From: Mytilus galloprovincialis | Lineage: Eukaryota > Mollusca > Bivalvia > Mytilida > Mytilidae | Direction: 5' to 3' | DNA: 64,000 bases | Assembly: GCF_965363235.1 (NCBI RefSeq) | Contig: NC_134843.1 | Location: 87,701,795 to 87,765,794, forward strand | In this document: positions 1 through 12,619 of the stretch, piece after piece | How positions within the stretch are numbered: position 1 is the stretch's first letter | Layout of the letters: the number at the start of each line of letters is the position of its first letter | The notes under the pieces: model-generated | Told to the model about the DNA's origin: nothing | The model's input: only the letters and a program-made list of their open reading frames with translations | Database searches by the model: none | Position numbers and translations under genes: made by a program

Positions 1-765
1 TAAAAGTTCAGATTTTTTGCAATGGCAAGGATAAGGCTCAAGTACGATTCAGTACAATCGAGTATGGTTGAAACTGGGGTCGAGTAATGTCAAGTAAAAG
101 TCAGACCAATTCAGACTGGTCGAGTAAAAATCAGTACAGTCGAGTACAGATATAGGCCATTTCAGACTTTAACTGGTTTGTGGTGATAGCGAACGAGCTG
201 GGAAATATAAACACTGTATGATGGTGTCAAAGGAACATTATCATCCAAATAAGGAAAATTAATATTAGGGAACAAAAATCGTCCCTATGATCGTAAATGT
301 TTGTGTGGAGTTTCCCGTGTAAAACTGTAACATTTAAATCTGTAAAAGGACAGTTATTAGCGTTCCTTTGGCGATATTTGAAAAAATTCTTGATTATTTT
401 AACGAAAAAATATCATCAAAATAACGGTAATGTGTTTTTGAATTGGTCAATTTAATGAAAGTTAGACGAGTCTTTACTGAGTTTGGTCATAAACTGTGAT
501 GCATAACAATACAAAAAACAAGTCTGCTATTAAAGGGACACAGTTAGTGGCACTAGGAATGCCTACAATGTGTCGATAATATTATATATTTGCATTCAGA
601 TTTACCAAACGACCACTTAATTAAATAGAAAAGGCAAAACTGTCAAAAGAATTAAAAAAAAAAAAAATACCATCAATAGCACGTAATTTACCTAAAACAT
701 CCAAAGAATTGTTTACCCTCCCCAAAAAATAATTCCACTATTTTCATATATTTTATTACAAAAGT
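1..765. other. Non-coding flank with degenerate repeats
   Basis: No gene is visible. Bases 1-170 are a decayed simple repeat with recurring GAGTA, CAGTA and AAGTA words in no regular period. The rest is AT-rich, with poly(A) near 655-668, and shows no usable ORF or splice structure. Confidence 0.5.
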
Positions 766-1197
766 TTATGATAAGTTCTTTAATAGTATTGAAAGATTAT
801 TGTAGAGGCCGAGATGAGACGATGTTTTACTGGGTTTTTTTTTTTGTAGTTTAAGTAACCAATCCATAGTAGGGACCTTCAAATGTTCAGAAGATGCCTT
901 AAGCTGTGATGTAGTTATGATATGTTTGTTTACTATATAAGCATATGCATGACTCTCCGTAAAGCGTACGGACTTGAATGTAGATGAACTTAATAGTTCA
1001 TTCTTAAGAACTTCCGTGTAGTATTTACGGCATACCACAACCACATTGTTGGCTGCTTTGTCAGCCGATACAAACACAAACCGCTTTGAAAGTTCTTGAA
1101 GTTTATTTCTTATTCTGGAAATAGGTGTATTGTGTACTCTTATATCTATTTCTGAATTATTTTCAAAATGTGATATTCGAATATCCACAACATTCAT
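766..1197 (-). pseudogene. Retroelement fragment, Penelope-like RT region (143 codons)
   Basis: A 143-codon open stretch reads on the minus strand. It contains a block around residues 40-60 (FVFVSADKAANNVVVVCRKY) and a later VPTMDWLLKLQKKK block. These resemble the segment just ahead of the reverse-transcriptase core in invertebrate Penelope-like retroelement proteins: a DK motif followed by hydrophobic VVV, then a VPxxYWLPKLHKKP-like motif. The second block is degenerate and the reading then runs into unrelated residues and a stop. There is no catalytic YxDD region and no GIY-YIG endonuclease nearby, so this is a dead fragment and not a host gene. Family assignment is from memory of the motif; a DIRS-like or other RT origin is possible. 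Confidence 0.5.
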
Positions 1198-2185
1198 ACA
1201 TTTATTTAAATAAGAATCAAGAAATTTGTTATCAGATTTTTAACGTTTACACCATGTTTACAAAACGAGGGAAGCTAAGAGCGTCTTTTGTGACCTGACG
1301 ACACTGTTTGCAATCTATTTTAGATGAAGGACGACATTTTAGTCCTTTTATCACGAAGTTTCAACCTCTCTTTCATGGACGATATTGTGGTCCGCTTGTA
1401 ATTTATAATTACACGTAGAATTGAATTATCAGAAAATGCTGATAATGTCAATAAAAGAAATAAAAACTGGCTTTTAACTAGCTGTCAGTAACAGCGAGTA
1501 CTCTCAAATCGTACTTTCTTGTTTTAAAATTTAACCTGCTGGTACTATTTGTAATGCTTTTTTTTGGTTATTTAATGTTGACATGTATCTGGTCTATATT
1601 CCAGCTTTTATTGTTAGGAATTACTACAAATTGTCACTTCTTCGTAGTATGAACACCAAAATTATTTTCTTTCTCCTTAAATACTGTTCCGGCACCTTCA
1701 CAAGAACAACAAGAAGTTTTATCGAGCACTAATTGTACAGTTTTATTGTTGATATTCATCCAACATATACCAAGTTTTAGTTTGTTTTATTGACATACTA
1801 GAAATTTCTTTTTATTCCTAAACGGAAGACTATATAGACAGAAGTATAGTTAACAGCAAAATTATTTTCATTTACCTGTGTATAATATGACATAGTTCAT
1901 ACTTGATGTTTTTCTAAAATTGTTTAAAATTTCACAGCGGTTTTTTATACTTTCACTTTAATAATCCCTTGTTTTTAATAACTATGCACTTACATTGTAT
2001 CACAGATCAAATATATTCGTTCATTGTGTGTTACTACGTGTTACTACGTGTTTTGATTGAGTAAAGTCATTCCAATTGATATTTTATAGTATGTCTTTCT
2101 ATGTTGTGATGTTATAGAATTGTTTCAAAAAAGGGAGAAGGTTTGGTACCATTAAAACGTTAAATCCCGCTGCAATTATTTGCAC

Positions 2186-2460
2186 ATGTCCTAAGTCAGG
2201 AATCTGACGTCTGTTTATAGTGTTCATTAGTGTTTCTCGTTTCTCGTTTTTCGTTTTTATATAGATTAGACCGTTGGTTTCCCTGTTTGAATGGTTTTAC
2301 ACTAGTAATTTTTTGGGTCCTTTATAGCTTGCTGTTCGGTGTGAGCCAAAGCTTCGTGTTGAAGGTTGTACCTTGACCTATAATGCCTTATACTTTTATA
2401 AATTGTTAATTGGATGGAGAGTTGTCTCATTTGCACTCATACCCCCATCTTCCTATATAT
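2186..2460 (+). repeat. Dispersed mussel repeat, long copy
   Basis: It runs from a CCTAAGTCAGGAATCTGAC block, through TTATAGCTTGCTGTTCGG, to the tail GGATGGAGAGTTGTCTCAT and a final CATCTTCCTATATATCT. The second half matches 6438-6592 in the same order and 55915-56060 in reverse, so it is one dispersed family with a conserved 3' end, probably a SINE or a 5'-truncated LINE tail. Confidence 0.75.
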
Positions 2461-3934
2461 CTATGTACCGTGAGAAATGGCGTTTTGAGAGCGCGGATAT
2501 TTATATACTTGTTGGCAGATATGGAATAACATATCCCTGGTTGAAATAAATTAAAATAAGGTCCCAAAGGCGTGTGCATGACTGATATTTTTCCTTTATT
2601 TTACAGAATTACTTTAAATGTCAAAACTACAAGAGGACAGATAGCGGATGTGTTATTTATCTTCCGTTTCTACAGAAAAAATAAAAGAAACATTTGAGAA
2701 TAAAACTGAATGTTATATATTAAATAGGTAACAAACATAAATTTGTTGATTAAACAATTTACCTGCTTGGGTAGATGATTTTGTTGAATTACTTTCTTCG
2801 CCAGCGAGCACTGAATTTGATGCCATATTATCTTTCCATTCGTATAGATATTTCTTCAACTAGAATCATTTAGCCTTATTATTCTAGACCTATGCCATGA
2901 TTTGGTAACATCGCAGTATACATTAGCATTAACACGTATTTAAAAGTTGAAACACTCTTAAACTACGCTTATTAGTTTTTAAATGAAACCAAACATAAAA
3001 CGACACGGTTCATTGTTTGTATTGTTCATGCGCAATACTTGTGAAAAGTTATATCACTATTTGACATAGTGTGTCAAATGTTTTTCTTCTCGGGAACCGA
3101 TATTGCAAATGATGTAATTTCATATTAAGGGTAAAATACGTACATTTTATGGAACCTAAAAATTGAATTTGCCATACGGTAACATATAGTTAAATGTTTT
3201 CAAAACTTTCTGTTGTGCAACAAAATAAGGGTTTTCTCCCTAGGAATAGATTACCTTAGCTGAAAAATATTCCGGAATTTCTGGCCTTCGATGCTTTCCA
3301 CTTAGTACTTGATTTGATCTTTTATATTTGACACCCCAATCTTACAAAATGATAAATATTGTAGAAATCTATTGGGGGATTTTTTTTTTTTTGACAAAAC
3401 ATCCTTGTCCACCTTAAATGGATAGTTGTTTTATTGGCAACCATGTCACATTTCCTTATCTTATATTTTTGGATGTATTTCTCTATTGGTTGTGATGTTT
3501 ACTGATTTTCCATAGCCCCTCTTTTGATTTTTTTGTTTGCAGAATTAGTTGCTCACTTTGACCGTTCTCATTAATAACCTTCTGGTTTAGTTTTATGATT
3601 CCAAGGTTCCTCTTTTTGGATCTGTCTTGTATAAAGTTTCCCGCGTTTTTATAACGTAGGATTTTGATGTCCTTTATTCTTTTGTACCCTCTAGCCTCCT
3701 TAAAGCATCGCAATGCAATTATTAATAACACAATTTTTTAATCATTCAAAAAAAAAAGACAAGATATGTTATTCATCTGTCAGTCTCAACCGTGGCAGTG
3801 TTTTAAATATATTTTTCCACATAAAGTATGTAGATCGCTTTTATTTGATTTTCCGTGTAAATATTTATAAACTATACAAAAGATATCCCACCAACAAATG
3901 CATATGGGCGAAAACATATTATAGACTGCATTTT

Positions 3935-4112
3935 TGAACCTATCCCAAGTCAGGAGCTTCTTAGTCTTGTGTGTTTGTTTATTTTATTTTAGTTCATTTA
4001 AGTGTTTTGGAGTTTAGTATGACGTCCATTTTCACTGAACTAGTACACAATTTTATTTAGGGGTTGTTGTCTCTTGACATATTCCCCATTTCCATTCTCA
4101 ATTTTATTTATG
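3935..4112 (+). repeat. Dispersed mussel repeat (CATTCCCCATTTCC tail)
   Basis: It begins with CCCAAGTCAGGAGCTTCTTA and ends with GTTGTTGTCTCTTGACATATT followed by CCCCATTTCCATTCTCAATT. The same ending recurs at 53550-53612, which defines a second repeat family with its own conserved tail. Confidence 0.7.
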
Positions 4113-5106
4113 TAGATTTACGATGACCTATGTTAATGTAGAGTATGTATCTGTATCTTTATCATACGTTTTTACTTGTTTGTCTTACATTTTTCTATCT
4201 TCACTGAAATATAACATGTCAATGTCCCCCATTAAAATGTCACATGTTCGTCTAAAAGTCGTAAAAATATGTCTAAAAGTGTCCACTCGATTTTGTTTTA
4301 GCGAAAAAAATATGCATTCTTTTAACGGATAATATCTAAAAAGGTTAGTTAATATTTCGAAGACTGCATTACCAATTGTATTCATTAATTCAAATTAAAC
4401 TTTACACCATCTTCAACTATTTACCGTTTACAAAAAAATATATATTTTTTTATTCACTAAATTAACGTTTTCTGGATAATCAGATGGTATATATCCAACT
4501 GGCTTGTCTAGTTATACCTTAGTTTTACTTTTGATTTGACTTTACTTCTTCGAAACACTGGACGTTAAGCAACCAACAATCAATCAATCAATATTATAAT
4601 ACTTCATATATTTGAGTCCTAATATAGTTAAATTGGATTATTATACGCATTTAAACATGCGTAATGTTCTATGGTTTTGGGATTGGGTTTTCTTTATTAA
4701 CAATAAACTTATAAATGAAAAGGTATGGAGGAGACATTCATCATGTACAATATTTACAGTAAAATAGAAGACACAAATTGTTTAGATACTGATGAATAAA
4801 TGGAGTATACATTTTAGCCTGGAGCACATATACATGTACCAGCGTTGATAATCTTTATAAATTTACAAATTTAAAAACATTCAATAATGATTTGTTTTTT
4901 AAGACATAACCTGTTTGTATGTAATAAGCATTCGCACTTTTAAAATAACACAATCGGTCAAACAATTTATTTAGTTTAAAATTGTCTGGTAAATTACTAA
5001 TATCACAAGCGAAAAACAACTACTAGTATGCAAAATGCTTAATGACAAAACATGTTGACTAGAAAGAGACAATAATATCGAAATATCTGAAACAAATAGG
5101 GATTTT

Positions 5107-6144
5107 ATGATGAAATTTTATTCCTTTGCAAAACTCGTTACTAATTACTTCTTTCAGTGTGATGAGCAGAGACCTACAGAATTCGAACCAACATCTAAGA
5201 TAATGGAGAGAGAATTGAAAAAGTCCGCATCTCGTCGTAGTTATAAAAATCTAGCATCAGTTTGTGTCGGATGGTTCCTGTTGGTCGTATCATTTGGATC
5301 ACTGCAGGGTATTGTCAGTAGTATAAACCATGAAGATGGTCTGGGATTCTTTTCTATGGCATGTTTTTACGCGGGTGCTATTGTCTGTCCATTTGCCGCA
5401 ACAATATTTAGAAGATGGAATACGAAACCAGTTTTGTGTGTTTTAACCCTTGCTCAGATACCATTAGTATTATCATATGCTATTCCCAGACTTTATACAG
5501 TTTTACCAATGGCATTTATTGGCGGTATAGCACAGTCGGTTGCATTTTCTCTGACAGGAGCATACCTGGTTTGGGTATCTGGTATACTGAGCAATGCCAA
5601 AGGTGACACAACCAGTCGGTATCTCAGTATGGCATTTGGTATTTACTACATGTCTGTCAGTTTCGCACCTGCAATTGGAGGAATATGTTCAACGTTTATA
5701 TTATCTATGAAATTTGAACAAACATACTATAAATACTTAAACTGTACAAAATCTCTAAAATCTATAATTACCGAAAACATAACCCTACCTAACATTACTA
5801 TAGGGTGTGGACCCGACTTCTGTCCGTTTGAACAAGCAGACGTTTCACAATTTGAGATATCGAGTATTGTGAGATACTGTTTACTTGGATTCTATTCTTT
5901 GTGTATGGTAGCAGCGACGATAGTGTTTTCGTTTGGAATGGAAGATAAACCTTCGACATGTCAGAAGAAAAACCAATGCAAACATAAGCTGAAATTACAA
6001 GATAAACCAGACGAAAAGTACAGAATGACTGCAGTGTTAAAATCAACAATATATGTAATGAAGCAAAGAAGATTCCTTATAGTAGCCCCTCTTGTATTTT
6101 ATAATGGATTTCAGTGGGCTTTTGCTGTAGGTGATATAATGAAG
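5107..6144 (+). CDS. UNC93-like gene, exon 1 (residues 1-346)
   Basis: The exon ends in GATATAATGAAG before GTACGT, phase 0. It holds the first seven or so membrane helices and the glycosylated loop. Its true 5' edge may be 5158 if an upstream exon exists. Confidence 0.85.
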
Positions 6145-8282
6145 GTACGTTTTTAAGTTTATTTCTCCGCTGTATTCAATGATAGATTATGTTATATATT
6201 TTAAAACTTACAAAGAAATATTGAACCTAAAGGTGCGGTTGGTTAGGACTCAATAACTTTTAGGGGGTATAACCCCGGGTTACTAATGAAACCACCATCA
6301 CAGTTTGCTTTATTTGGGATTGAAATTTAATTCCGTTGCTTGAACTTGTGTTGGTTTTTTTTAATTGTTTTATCGTTAGTCTATATTTAAGTGCCTTAAG
6401 TACAATGAATCGTATTGCTTGATCTTTTATAGCCTTTAGATTTTTTTGGGGCCCGTTATAGCTTGCTGTTCGGTATGAGCTTAGGCTCCGCGATGAAGAC
6501 CGTACTTTGGCCTATAATGGTTTACTATTATAAATTGTGACTTGGATGGAGAGTTGTCTCATTGGCACTCATACCACATCCTCTTATATCTATTTTGTTA
6601 TTCACATGGTCCAGTTTTAAAAAGAGAGTGTAAAGATATAAAAAAAAATATATGAATAAAGCGCCACAATTCTGACCGTCATGTCGCCAAGTTAGGGATC
6701 CCTGCAAAGCCATGTCGTTTGTTATATTTTGGTATTTTCGGGGGTTTCTTTCTCTGTTTGGAAGATTCTAAACCCCTTTTTATAGTTTGGAGAATTTATT
6801 GTTGGCAGATCTGTGCACTGTACCATATAACAATTGAATTAGTGCTTTTTGTTTGATAGGCATTTGGTGGATGTATTTTTGGTGCAGAAAAGGTTGGGAT
6901 ATTTATAGCAACATACCATTTTGCAACATGCCTGTCTTCAGTATGTTCGGGATTAGTCGAACCAAGAACTGATAGAAAAATATTGTTCATGTTAGGTATG
7001 TATATATGGCTTGACATGATAATATTAACGGTACCAATATTTCAGCACCAGATGCACACTTCGACAATTAAAGTTTCTTCGGTGGTGCCCTGACAAGGTA
7101 AAATTATTTGAAAATCAAAACCTTCAATAAATGTTACAGAGGGACGAAAGATACCAAAGGGACAATAACTCATAAATCGAAAATAAACTGACAACGCAAT
7201 TGCTGAAAAAGACAAACAGACAACTAATTATACACAAGACACAACATAGAAAACTAAAGACTAAGCAACACGAACCCAACCATAAACTGGGGATGATCTC
7301 AGGTGCTCCGGAAGGGTAAGCAGATGATAGCAAAAAAGACCTAAAGTACTAGCCAAACATAATTAATTAAAATATAATATATTGATAGCACACTTAAAAC
7401 TCATTTAATATTTGACCTGACATGAAACACCAATTTAAAAACATATTTTAATACTATTTGTATGATTAGACGTATTTCACATTCACCATAATCAGATTCA
7501 TCTGACGTATGTCTTGTTTCAAATCTGTAACTGACCAACATATTCCATTGTATTACAGCCTGCGCTATGCACACGTCAGCGTGTATTATGATGAAGTTTT
7601 GGTCGTCGTATCCATTCTATCTAGCATATGTATTGTGTGCTATGTGGGGATTGGGAAGTGGTACATTTTTAGCACAAAGCCATGGTATGTATTTGTAATC
7701 ATGTTATTTATCAGTACTTTCAATTATGTGAACTTGTAATATGAAACTTACTTAAAACTGTCTTTGTAACACTATAGTTATATTTATCTGATATATATTT
7801 ATTCATGATGATTAAAATATAGTTTTATAGTAAGTGGATTTAAGTTTTAACAAAAATACTTAAAATTTAAAGCGACGCTAAAATTGTAACGAAAAATGCG
7901 TTTTAGTGTGAAAATACAAGTAAAACAATGCATGTATTAACTATGATTAATTTCAAAGATTTTAACTGGTGTGACCAAAGCATGTCAAGTTTTTAAAAAA
8001 AACGTAGTCTTTTAAAAATTGAATAAATTTCAGTGACTTTTTTTTTCTTTTTCAGCTTTAATTGGTGAATTATTTCCTTCCGACGTGGAACCTGCAATGG
8101 CAGTTTATTTAATGTTCCGATCATTTGGTCATATCATGGGATTTGGATACGCCCACTTTTTGTGCATGAACACAAAGATTTATGTTACTGGTGGTATTTG
8201 TTTGGTAGCATCTGGATTTGTTGCTGTATTTCATCAAAAGCCCTATCTACAGAAAGAAAATCTTAAAACTGAAAAAGCTTGA
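5107..8282 (+). CDS. UNC93-like transmembrane protein, four exons
   Basis: This encodes a 12-helix major-facilitator-like protein of the UNC93 family. The joined exons are 5107-6144, 6860-6995, 7559-7684 and 8056-8282: 1527 nt including stop, 508 residues, all joined in frame at GT/AG borders. Residues 50-72 (LASVCVGWFLLVVSFGSLQG), 80-100, 107-125, 131-160 and 175-200 are membrane segments. A luminal loop at about 203-250 carries three N-glycosylation sequons (N212, N224, N229) and two cysteines. After a hydrophilic loop near residues 280-315, the second half has AFGGCIFGAEKVGIF and VRYA-type helices ending in GHIMGFGYAHFLC. The layout and length match UNC93A-like proteins (about 460-510 residues), whose transport role is not well defined; UNC93B1 traffics Toll-like receptors. 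UNC93A-like fits better, but subfamily is not certain. The start may be wrong: a good acceptor (CTTCTTTCAG) ends at 5157 in the same phase, so the first 17 codons could be intron. AATAAA lies at 8432. Confidence 0.88.
6438..6592 (+). repeat. Dispersed mussel repeat in UNC93-like intron 1
   Basis: It matches 2305-2460: TTATAGCTTGCTGTTCGG, then GCCTATAATGG, then ACTTGGATGGAGAGTTGTC and a TCTTATATCT end. It is sense to the gene and inside intron 1. Confidence 0.8.
6860..6995 (+). CDS. UNC93-like gene, exon 2 (residues 347-392)
   Basis: Acceptor GTTTGATAG, donor GTATGT, 136 nt, leaving phase 1. It encodes AFGGCIFGAEKVGIFIATYH and the start of the next helices, including the EPRTDRK loop. Confidence 0.85.
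7110..7335 (-). repeat. Dispersed mussel repeat in UNC93-like intron 2
   Basis: The reverse complement of this interval matches 22790-23020 over about 200 bp (TACCCTTCCGGAGCACCTGA, the AGTTTATTTT and TTTCGTCCCTCT blocks). It is inserted antisense in intron 2. Short ORFs on its minus strand are repeat translations. Confidence 0.8.
7559..7684 (+). CDS. UNC93-like gene, exon 3 (residues 392-434)
   Basis: Acceptor TGTATTACAG, donor GTATGT, 126 nt, phase 1 to 1. It encodes two helices joined by KFWSSYPFY and ends in GTFLAQSH, the segment that in UNC93A proteins precedes the last helix pair. Confidence 0.85.
8056..8282 (+). CDS. UNC93-like gene, exon 4 (residues 434-508, stop)
   Basis: Acceptor TTTTTCAG, 227 nt to TGA. 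It encodes the conserved end: MFRSFGHIMGFGYAHFLC, a last hydrophobic helix, and a short basic/acidic cytoplasmic tail. Confidence 0.87.
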
Positions 8283-8431
8283 TTCGTGTATAGATTTTAT
8301 CGAGAAGTAACAAACCATTTCTACATAACGGATGTGGCTGTCAAATCTGTATATATAAATCATCTCTTTTATGGAGAAGACATTCTAAGTTGCAAAACTT
8401 GTGTCTAATCCTATTGTCAATGTTTTTGGAC

Positions 8432-8437
8432 AATAAA
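8432..8437 (+). terminator. Poly(A) signal of UNC93-like gene
   Basis: AATAAA lies about 150 nt after the stop codon, in GGACAATAAAATATG. No closer canonical signal is seen. Confidence 0.6.
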
Positions 8438-8999
8438 ATATGTTTAAACTAAACCATCTCGTAATTAACCCCATTCCTTGTTTATAATTGTACTTGTCTT
8501 ATTACTTTGGGTACATGTATTCAATCATTCTGATCCCCTTCTGTCCTTTATTGTCTAATAATTCATTTCATTGTATTGTTGATTTTTTTATCATTAGTAT
8601 CTTTCCATTAGCATTACAATTTACTCCATGATTTGTTATCTCATTCGGTGTCTTCTTTCTATCATAATCGTTATGATTTATTTTTTTTCAATTACATGTA
8701 GTTGAATTTAGGTACAAAAATAATAAGTAACGTACAATTGTAGTCAGTAGATTAAAATCAATTCAGAGTTACTGCGACAAGTATTAGAGCGTAAAATAGA
8801 ACGTCAGACTGTTAAAATACTTGGACCATATGGTGGAACGTTCTTTTGAAAATAATATGATTATTTTGTGTTCGATATATATTCCAATCTGAATCTGTCA
8901 ATACTAGAGACGAATTAAAGCTAATCTTGTTTTATGTTTTTGTGAATAAGTCTCTTTGAATTGCTGTTTAGGACAATGTTACTTTTTATTCATAAATGG

Positions 9000-9245
9000 T
9001 GTGTGTCGCCGTTAGGAACCTATGGCAAGCTGTACAAGTGAGAGGTTTAGCTGGCTATAAAACCAGGTTCAATCCACCATTTTCTACATTTGAAAATGCC
9101 TGTACCAAGTCAGGAATATGACAGTTCTTGTCCATTCGTTTTTGATGCGTTTTGTTATTTGATTTTGCCATGATGTGATTATGGACTTTCCGAATTGATT
9201 TTCCTCTGAGTTCAGTATTTTTGTGATTTTACTTTCTACTATTTA
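9000..9245 (+). repeat. Dispersed mussel repeat (CCAAGTCAGGAATATGAC)
   Basis: A well-known mussel repeat pattern: CCAAGTCAGGAATATGACAG, TTGATTTTGCCATGATG, GGACTTTCCGAATTGATTTT, and GTTCAGTATTTTTGTGATTT. A short piece of the same end recurs near 10370-10400. Confidence 0.7.
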
Positions 9246-9390
9246 TTCTAACTTCGAGATATTAAATACACATTATATGATATCTTGTTTAATTTTTATG
9301 AAATCCTATATATCATATGAGATATATAACATATAATATGAGATATCTTATATATATTATATGTGATATCTAAAAGTAAGAATAAATATA
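9240..9390. repeat. AT-rich imperfect palindrome
   Basis: The left end TTTATTCTAACTTCGAGATA pairs with the reverse complement of the right end (TTTATTCTTACTTTTAGATA). The middle repeats GATATC and ATATAA words. It would fold as a hairpin of about 150 nt and resembles a MITE. Confidence 0.6.
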
Positions 9391-11039
9391 AAAAGGTTTG
9401 CCATAGGCATCTCAGCAGTGGTTGTATTATATAATATCTTAATATTTTAGTAATTTGGAGAACTTGTGAAAGAGAAATGATTTGTGTTTACTTTTGCATT
9501 TATCATCAACATATTCGAATCATTGATTTTGAAATCATATTATCTCCTTTTTTTCCCAAGAGGACTGTACTGTTAATACATAATAAAAGAGAATATGTAC
9601 ATCAATGAGACAACATACTGGAAATAAAAACAAAAGACAACTGAAGGACAATAATCGGTCCAGACAAAAATAAACTGTACAGTATCAAAGAATGCGTACA
9701 GTACTGACAGCAAACCCCAAGAACTTAAGTTAAAAGGGGCTTAACGCCAATGTGACTCTCTCTATCTTGGGTCGTTACAAGTTTTCTGTATTTTGTCTGC
9801 TAACCCCTTCCAATGAGAAATTTTTGTTTGGCCTCTCTCCTTCGTGAAAAAAACAAAATAGAGCAAAACGAACCTAACCAAAAACTTAGATGAACACAGT
9901 AGGTTCCGAGTGGTGGGCAGTTCTTAATTCACTAGTCAGACGCGGAATCAGAGGGACAAGGGGGCGTTTCCTTCCTTTATAACGCTTCATTTGTGGTCAA
10001 TCCAGCATTTTACCTGTTCCAATCCAACCTCTGTCTAGTTTAGGGTCCGCATCTGCTAGTGGCACCAGTCTATGCATATTTCAAAATAAAATCTAACAAG
10101 TTACTTTCGGTTATGTCATAAACTGATTATGAAAAGAAAACGGGATTGTGGTAGTAAAAAGTTACAATGTTGATCTTAGACGCCGATATGTCAAAGAGGT
10201 CAACTAAACATCAATCAAACTCGTAAAATAATTGTTAACTTTAACATTAAGAACCATTGGGTTAATAGCTTTCTGTCAGCAGAAACCCTATATCAAACAA
10301 GTTAATTTAGGAAAAAATCAAAACCTGTGTTTTAACTACTTGTAGATGTCGAATCCATATGCAGATTCTGTTGTTCAGTATTTTTGTGATTTTTCTTTTT
10401 GGTACATAGAAATGTAAGGTTCACAATGGGAACTTAAGTTCATGGCCCAACCGACCATTAATGCATGTCAATTTCTAGTTGAAAGCTTGGACTATTACTA
10501 TAATTACTATAATACCAAATAAATAGTCCTGGTTGAAAGTCAAAATAGGAATCTTTATTAAAATTTAAATAGGATAAAGGCAATCAGCATATATTACCAA
10601 ACGTAATATATGAGTGAGGGGATACAATCTATATAGAGGAGCCTGAAGTTAAAGGACGTCATTTCAAGAAGACCTTATAGGAAGGAATAAAAAAAGAAGA
10701 TAACACGAAGATGAGCAAAATTGTTTTCATAAGTGAACTGAAAAATTTGACCGTCAGTCTATTGAAAACACATGTCAATCAAACGTAAAGTAAAAAGTAA
10801 AGGCTCTAAAGAATCTGTATCGACCGTTCACCTATGTCTTATGTGCAAGCAACATATACAACAATGTTGATCTTGTATTGCTGATTTTTTTCTGTTTATA
10901 GTTTTTATTGTCGCAGAAAGCGATACATAGGGATAGTGATCCGCAGGAGGCCGGGTTTAATAACTAACTAGCTTAAGTAGTATATATATTAAGTTCGAAG
11001 ATGCTTAAAACTTTGTCTATGTCGATGTATTATGTTATG

Positions 11040-11600
11040 AAGTTTCTCTCTGTCCATTGTCCTTGACCTAATTTTCAGTGACTACTTGAAGAAAAGATTT
11101 GTTTGCTATGCTAATTTCTCTCTTATTATGAGTAATAGGATAACTATATGCGTACCTTGCAAGGTCAACATGTCTCTCAGACAGTTTTCCGTTGACATCA
11201 ACCTCATTTCATGGATCAGTGGACAAGGTTAAGGTTTTGTGTCAAGGTCATATCTCAGATACTTTTTAGCAATAGGTTTACTATATTTGATGTATGGACT
11301 GATTGTAAGGTGAACATGTCCAACTGGCAGGTGTCATCTGACCTTGACCTCATTATCATGGTTTATTGCTCAATGTTATTTTTTTTATTTTTGGTCTTTC
11401 TTCAAACACTAGATGCATTAGGTCAACTGTGTATGGAATGATTGTAATGTATTTATTTCTAGCAGGTATAATCTGACCTTCACCCTATTTTTATGGTTCA
11501 TTGGTCAATGGCTTCTAGCTTGGTTTGTCTGACTTTGACCCCATTTTCTTTAGTCATGTTAAGTATGTAACACTTGTAGTAAAACTTCTATATTGAGGAC
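11040..11600 (-). repeat. Internally periodic mussel repeat
   Basis: The words TGACCTTGACCTCATT, ATGGTTCATTGGTCAATG and AACATGTC recur at roughly 140-bp spacing. This is the reverse complement of the larger copy at 40205-41300. Confidence 0.75.
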
Positions 11601-12467
11601 TATAAACATAAAATCAATGGTCAGTAAAGCAGCACACTGAATCAATCTAGTGCTTGCTTAAATCTGCAAAGTTTGTAAAATGATTGGCAATCAATGTGAA
11701 GACTGTTGATTTAAATATAAAAAATAACATATATTGCTTTATTTACTGTTTTAACAAATACCAAATTCGTTTTGTTTGTTCAAATCACTTTTCAACTTAG
11801 CCATTTAAGATGAAATAACTCTTATAGTAATTTTTTATGAAAAACATTTCAGGAAATTTCCGTATATTTCATACTTGTTGGAAGAAAACAATTTTGGTGT
11901 CACCATTCTTTGACTTTTTATTTTAAGCATATAACAAATCCTATCTTCTCATATTTTATTTTTAAACTCTTTCTCATTGATCTCTCTTTATTCGCTAGAA
12001 AGTATTTCTTCATGAAAAATTGCAATAAAAACTAGTTACTTTTAAAACAACATGGTGGCCAATCATTTTCATTATATTTTTGAAGAAAAACATGGTATAT
12101 TCTAAATTTTGGCAAAGTATAAGAAAATTTTTATGAGGGAATATATCCCCTTGATCCACCTTAAAATCGGTAAACAATTATTAAATCAAACATGGAATGC
12201 CTATATCATTTTTATGAAACCATTTGGTCCAGATGGAATGACAGCAGCAACTTTCTTTTCAATTTATACACAGCATTTATATACTGGTTCAGCATAGAAC
12301 ATAACTGTAACATAGTGTGTACTGTGTAGACACCTGTCTATTATTGATAACTGTTTGTTGCTTTCTACAGGTTGTTCTTGACATCTTTTGTTTATTTTTG
12401 TGTTGGGTTTCATTGAAATATACCCTACATATCTTTTTATTCAAAATATATGCTCTTTGATAAATTG

Positions 12468-12525
12468 TCACTTGGATGGAGAGTTGTCTCATTGACACTC
12501 ATACCACATCTTTTTATCATGTTTA
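12468..12525 (+). repeat. Short copy of GAGAGTTGTCTCATTG repeat
   Basis: It contains TCACTTGGATGGAGAGTTGT, CTCATTGACACTCATACCAC and ATCTTTTTATC. It lies about 40 bp beyond the MTERF4 poly(A) signal and is convergent with that gene. Confidence 0.8.
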
Positions 12526-12564
12526 TATCTATATTCTCTTAAAATAAAACGACAAAAATCTTTT

Positions 12565-12570
12565 TTTATT
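12565..12570 (-). terminator. Poly(A) signal of MTERF4-like gene
   Basis: AATAAA on the minus strand (TTTATT here), about 50 nt past the stop codon, in an A/T-rich 3' region. Confidence 0.6.
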
Positions 12571-12619
12571 ATTTATGTACCAAATCAATCAATTTCCTCT
12601 TTTTCATGTTTTAATGACT

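Larger units (their letters stand above)
1198..5106. other. Intergenic, repeat-rich
   Basis: No gene is supported; open frames are short and lack recognisable domains. It holds dispersed mussel repeats (2186-2460 and 3935-4110), an AT-rich tract near 4430-4460, and a short CAAT run at 4577-4592 that looks like the 3' tail of an old retro-insert (the words ACTGGACGTTAAGCAACCAA precede it). Confidence 0.5.
8283..12540. other. Intergenic, repeats only
   Basis: No coding exon is recognised. It contains repeats at 9000-9245, 9240-9390 (palindromic), 9583-9720, 11040-11600 and 12468-12525. The 11.2-kb and 12.1-kb short frames lie in or beside repeats and show no domain. Confidence 0.5.

Noticed and set aside
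6796..7017. 73-codon minus ORF
   Set aside because: Antisense of UNC93-like exon 2.
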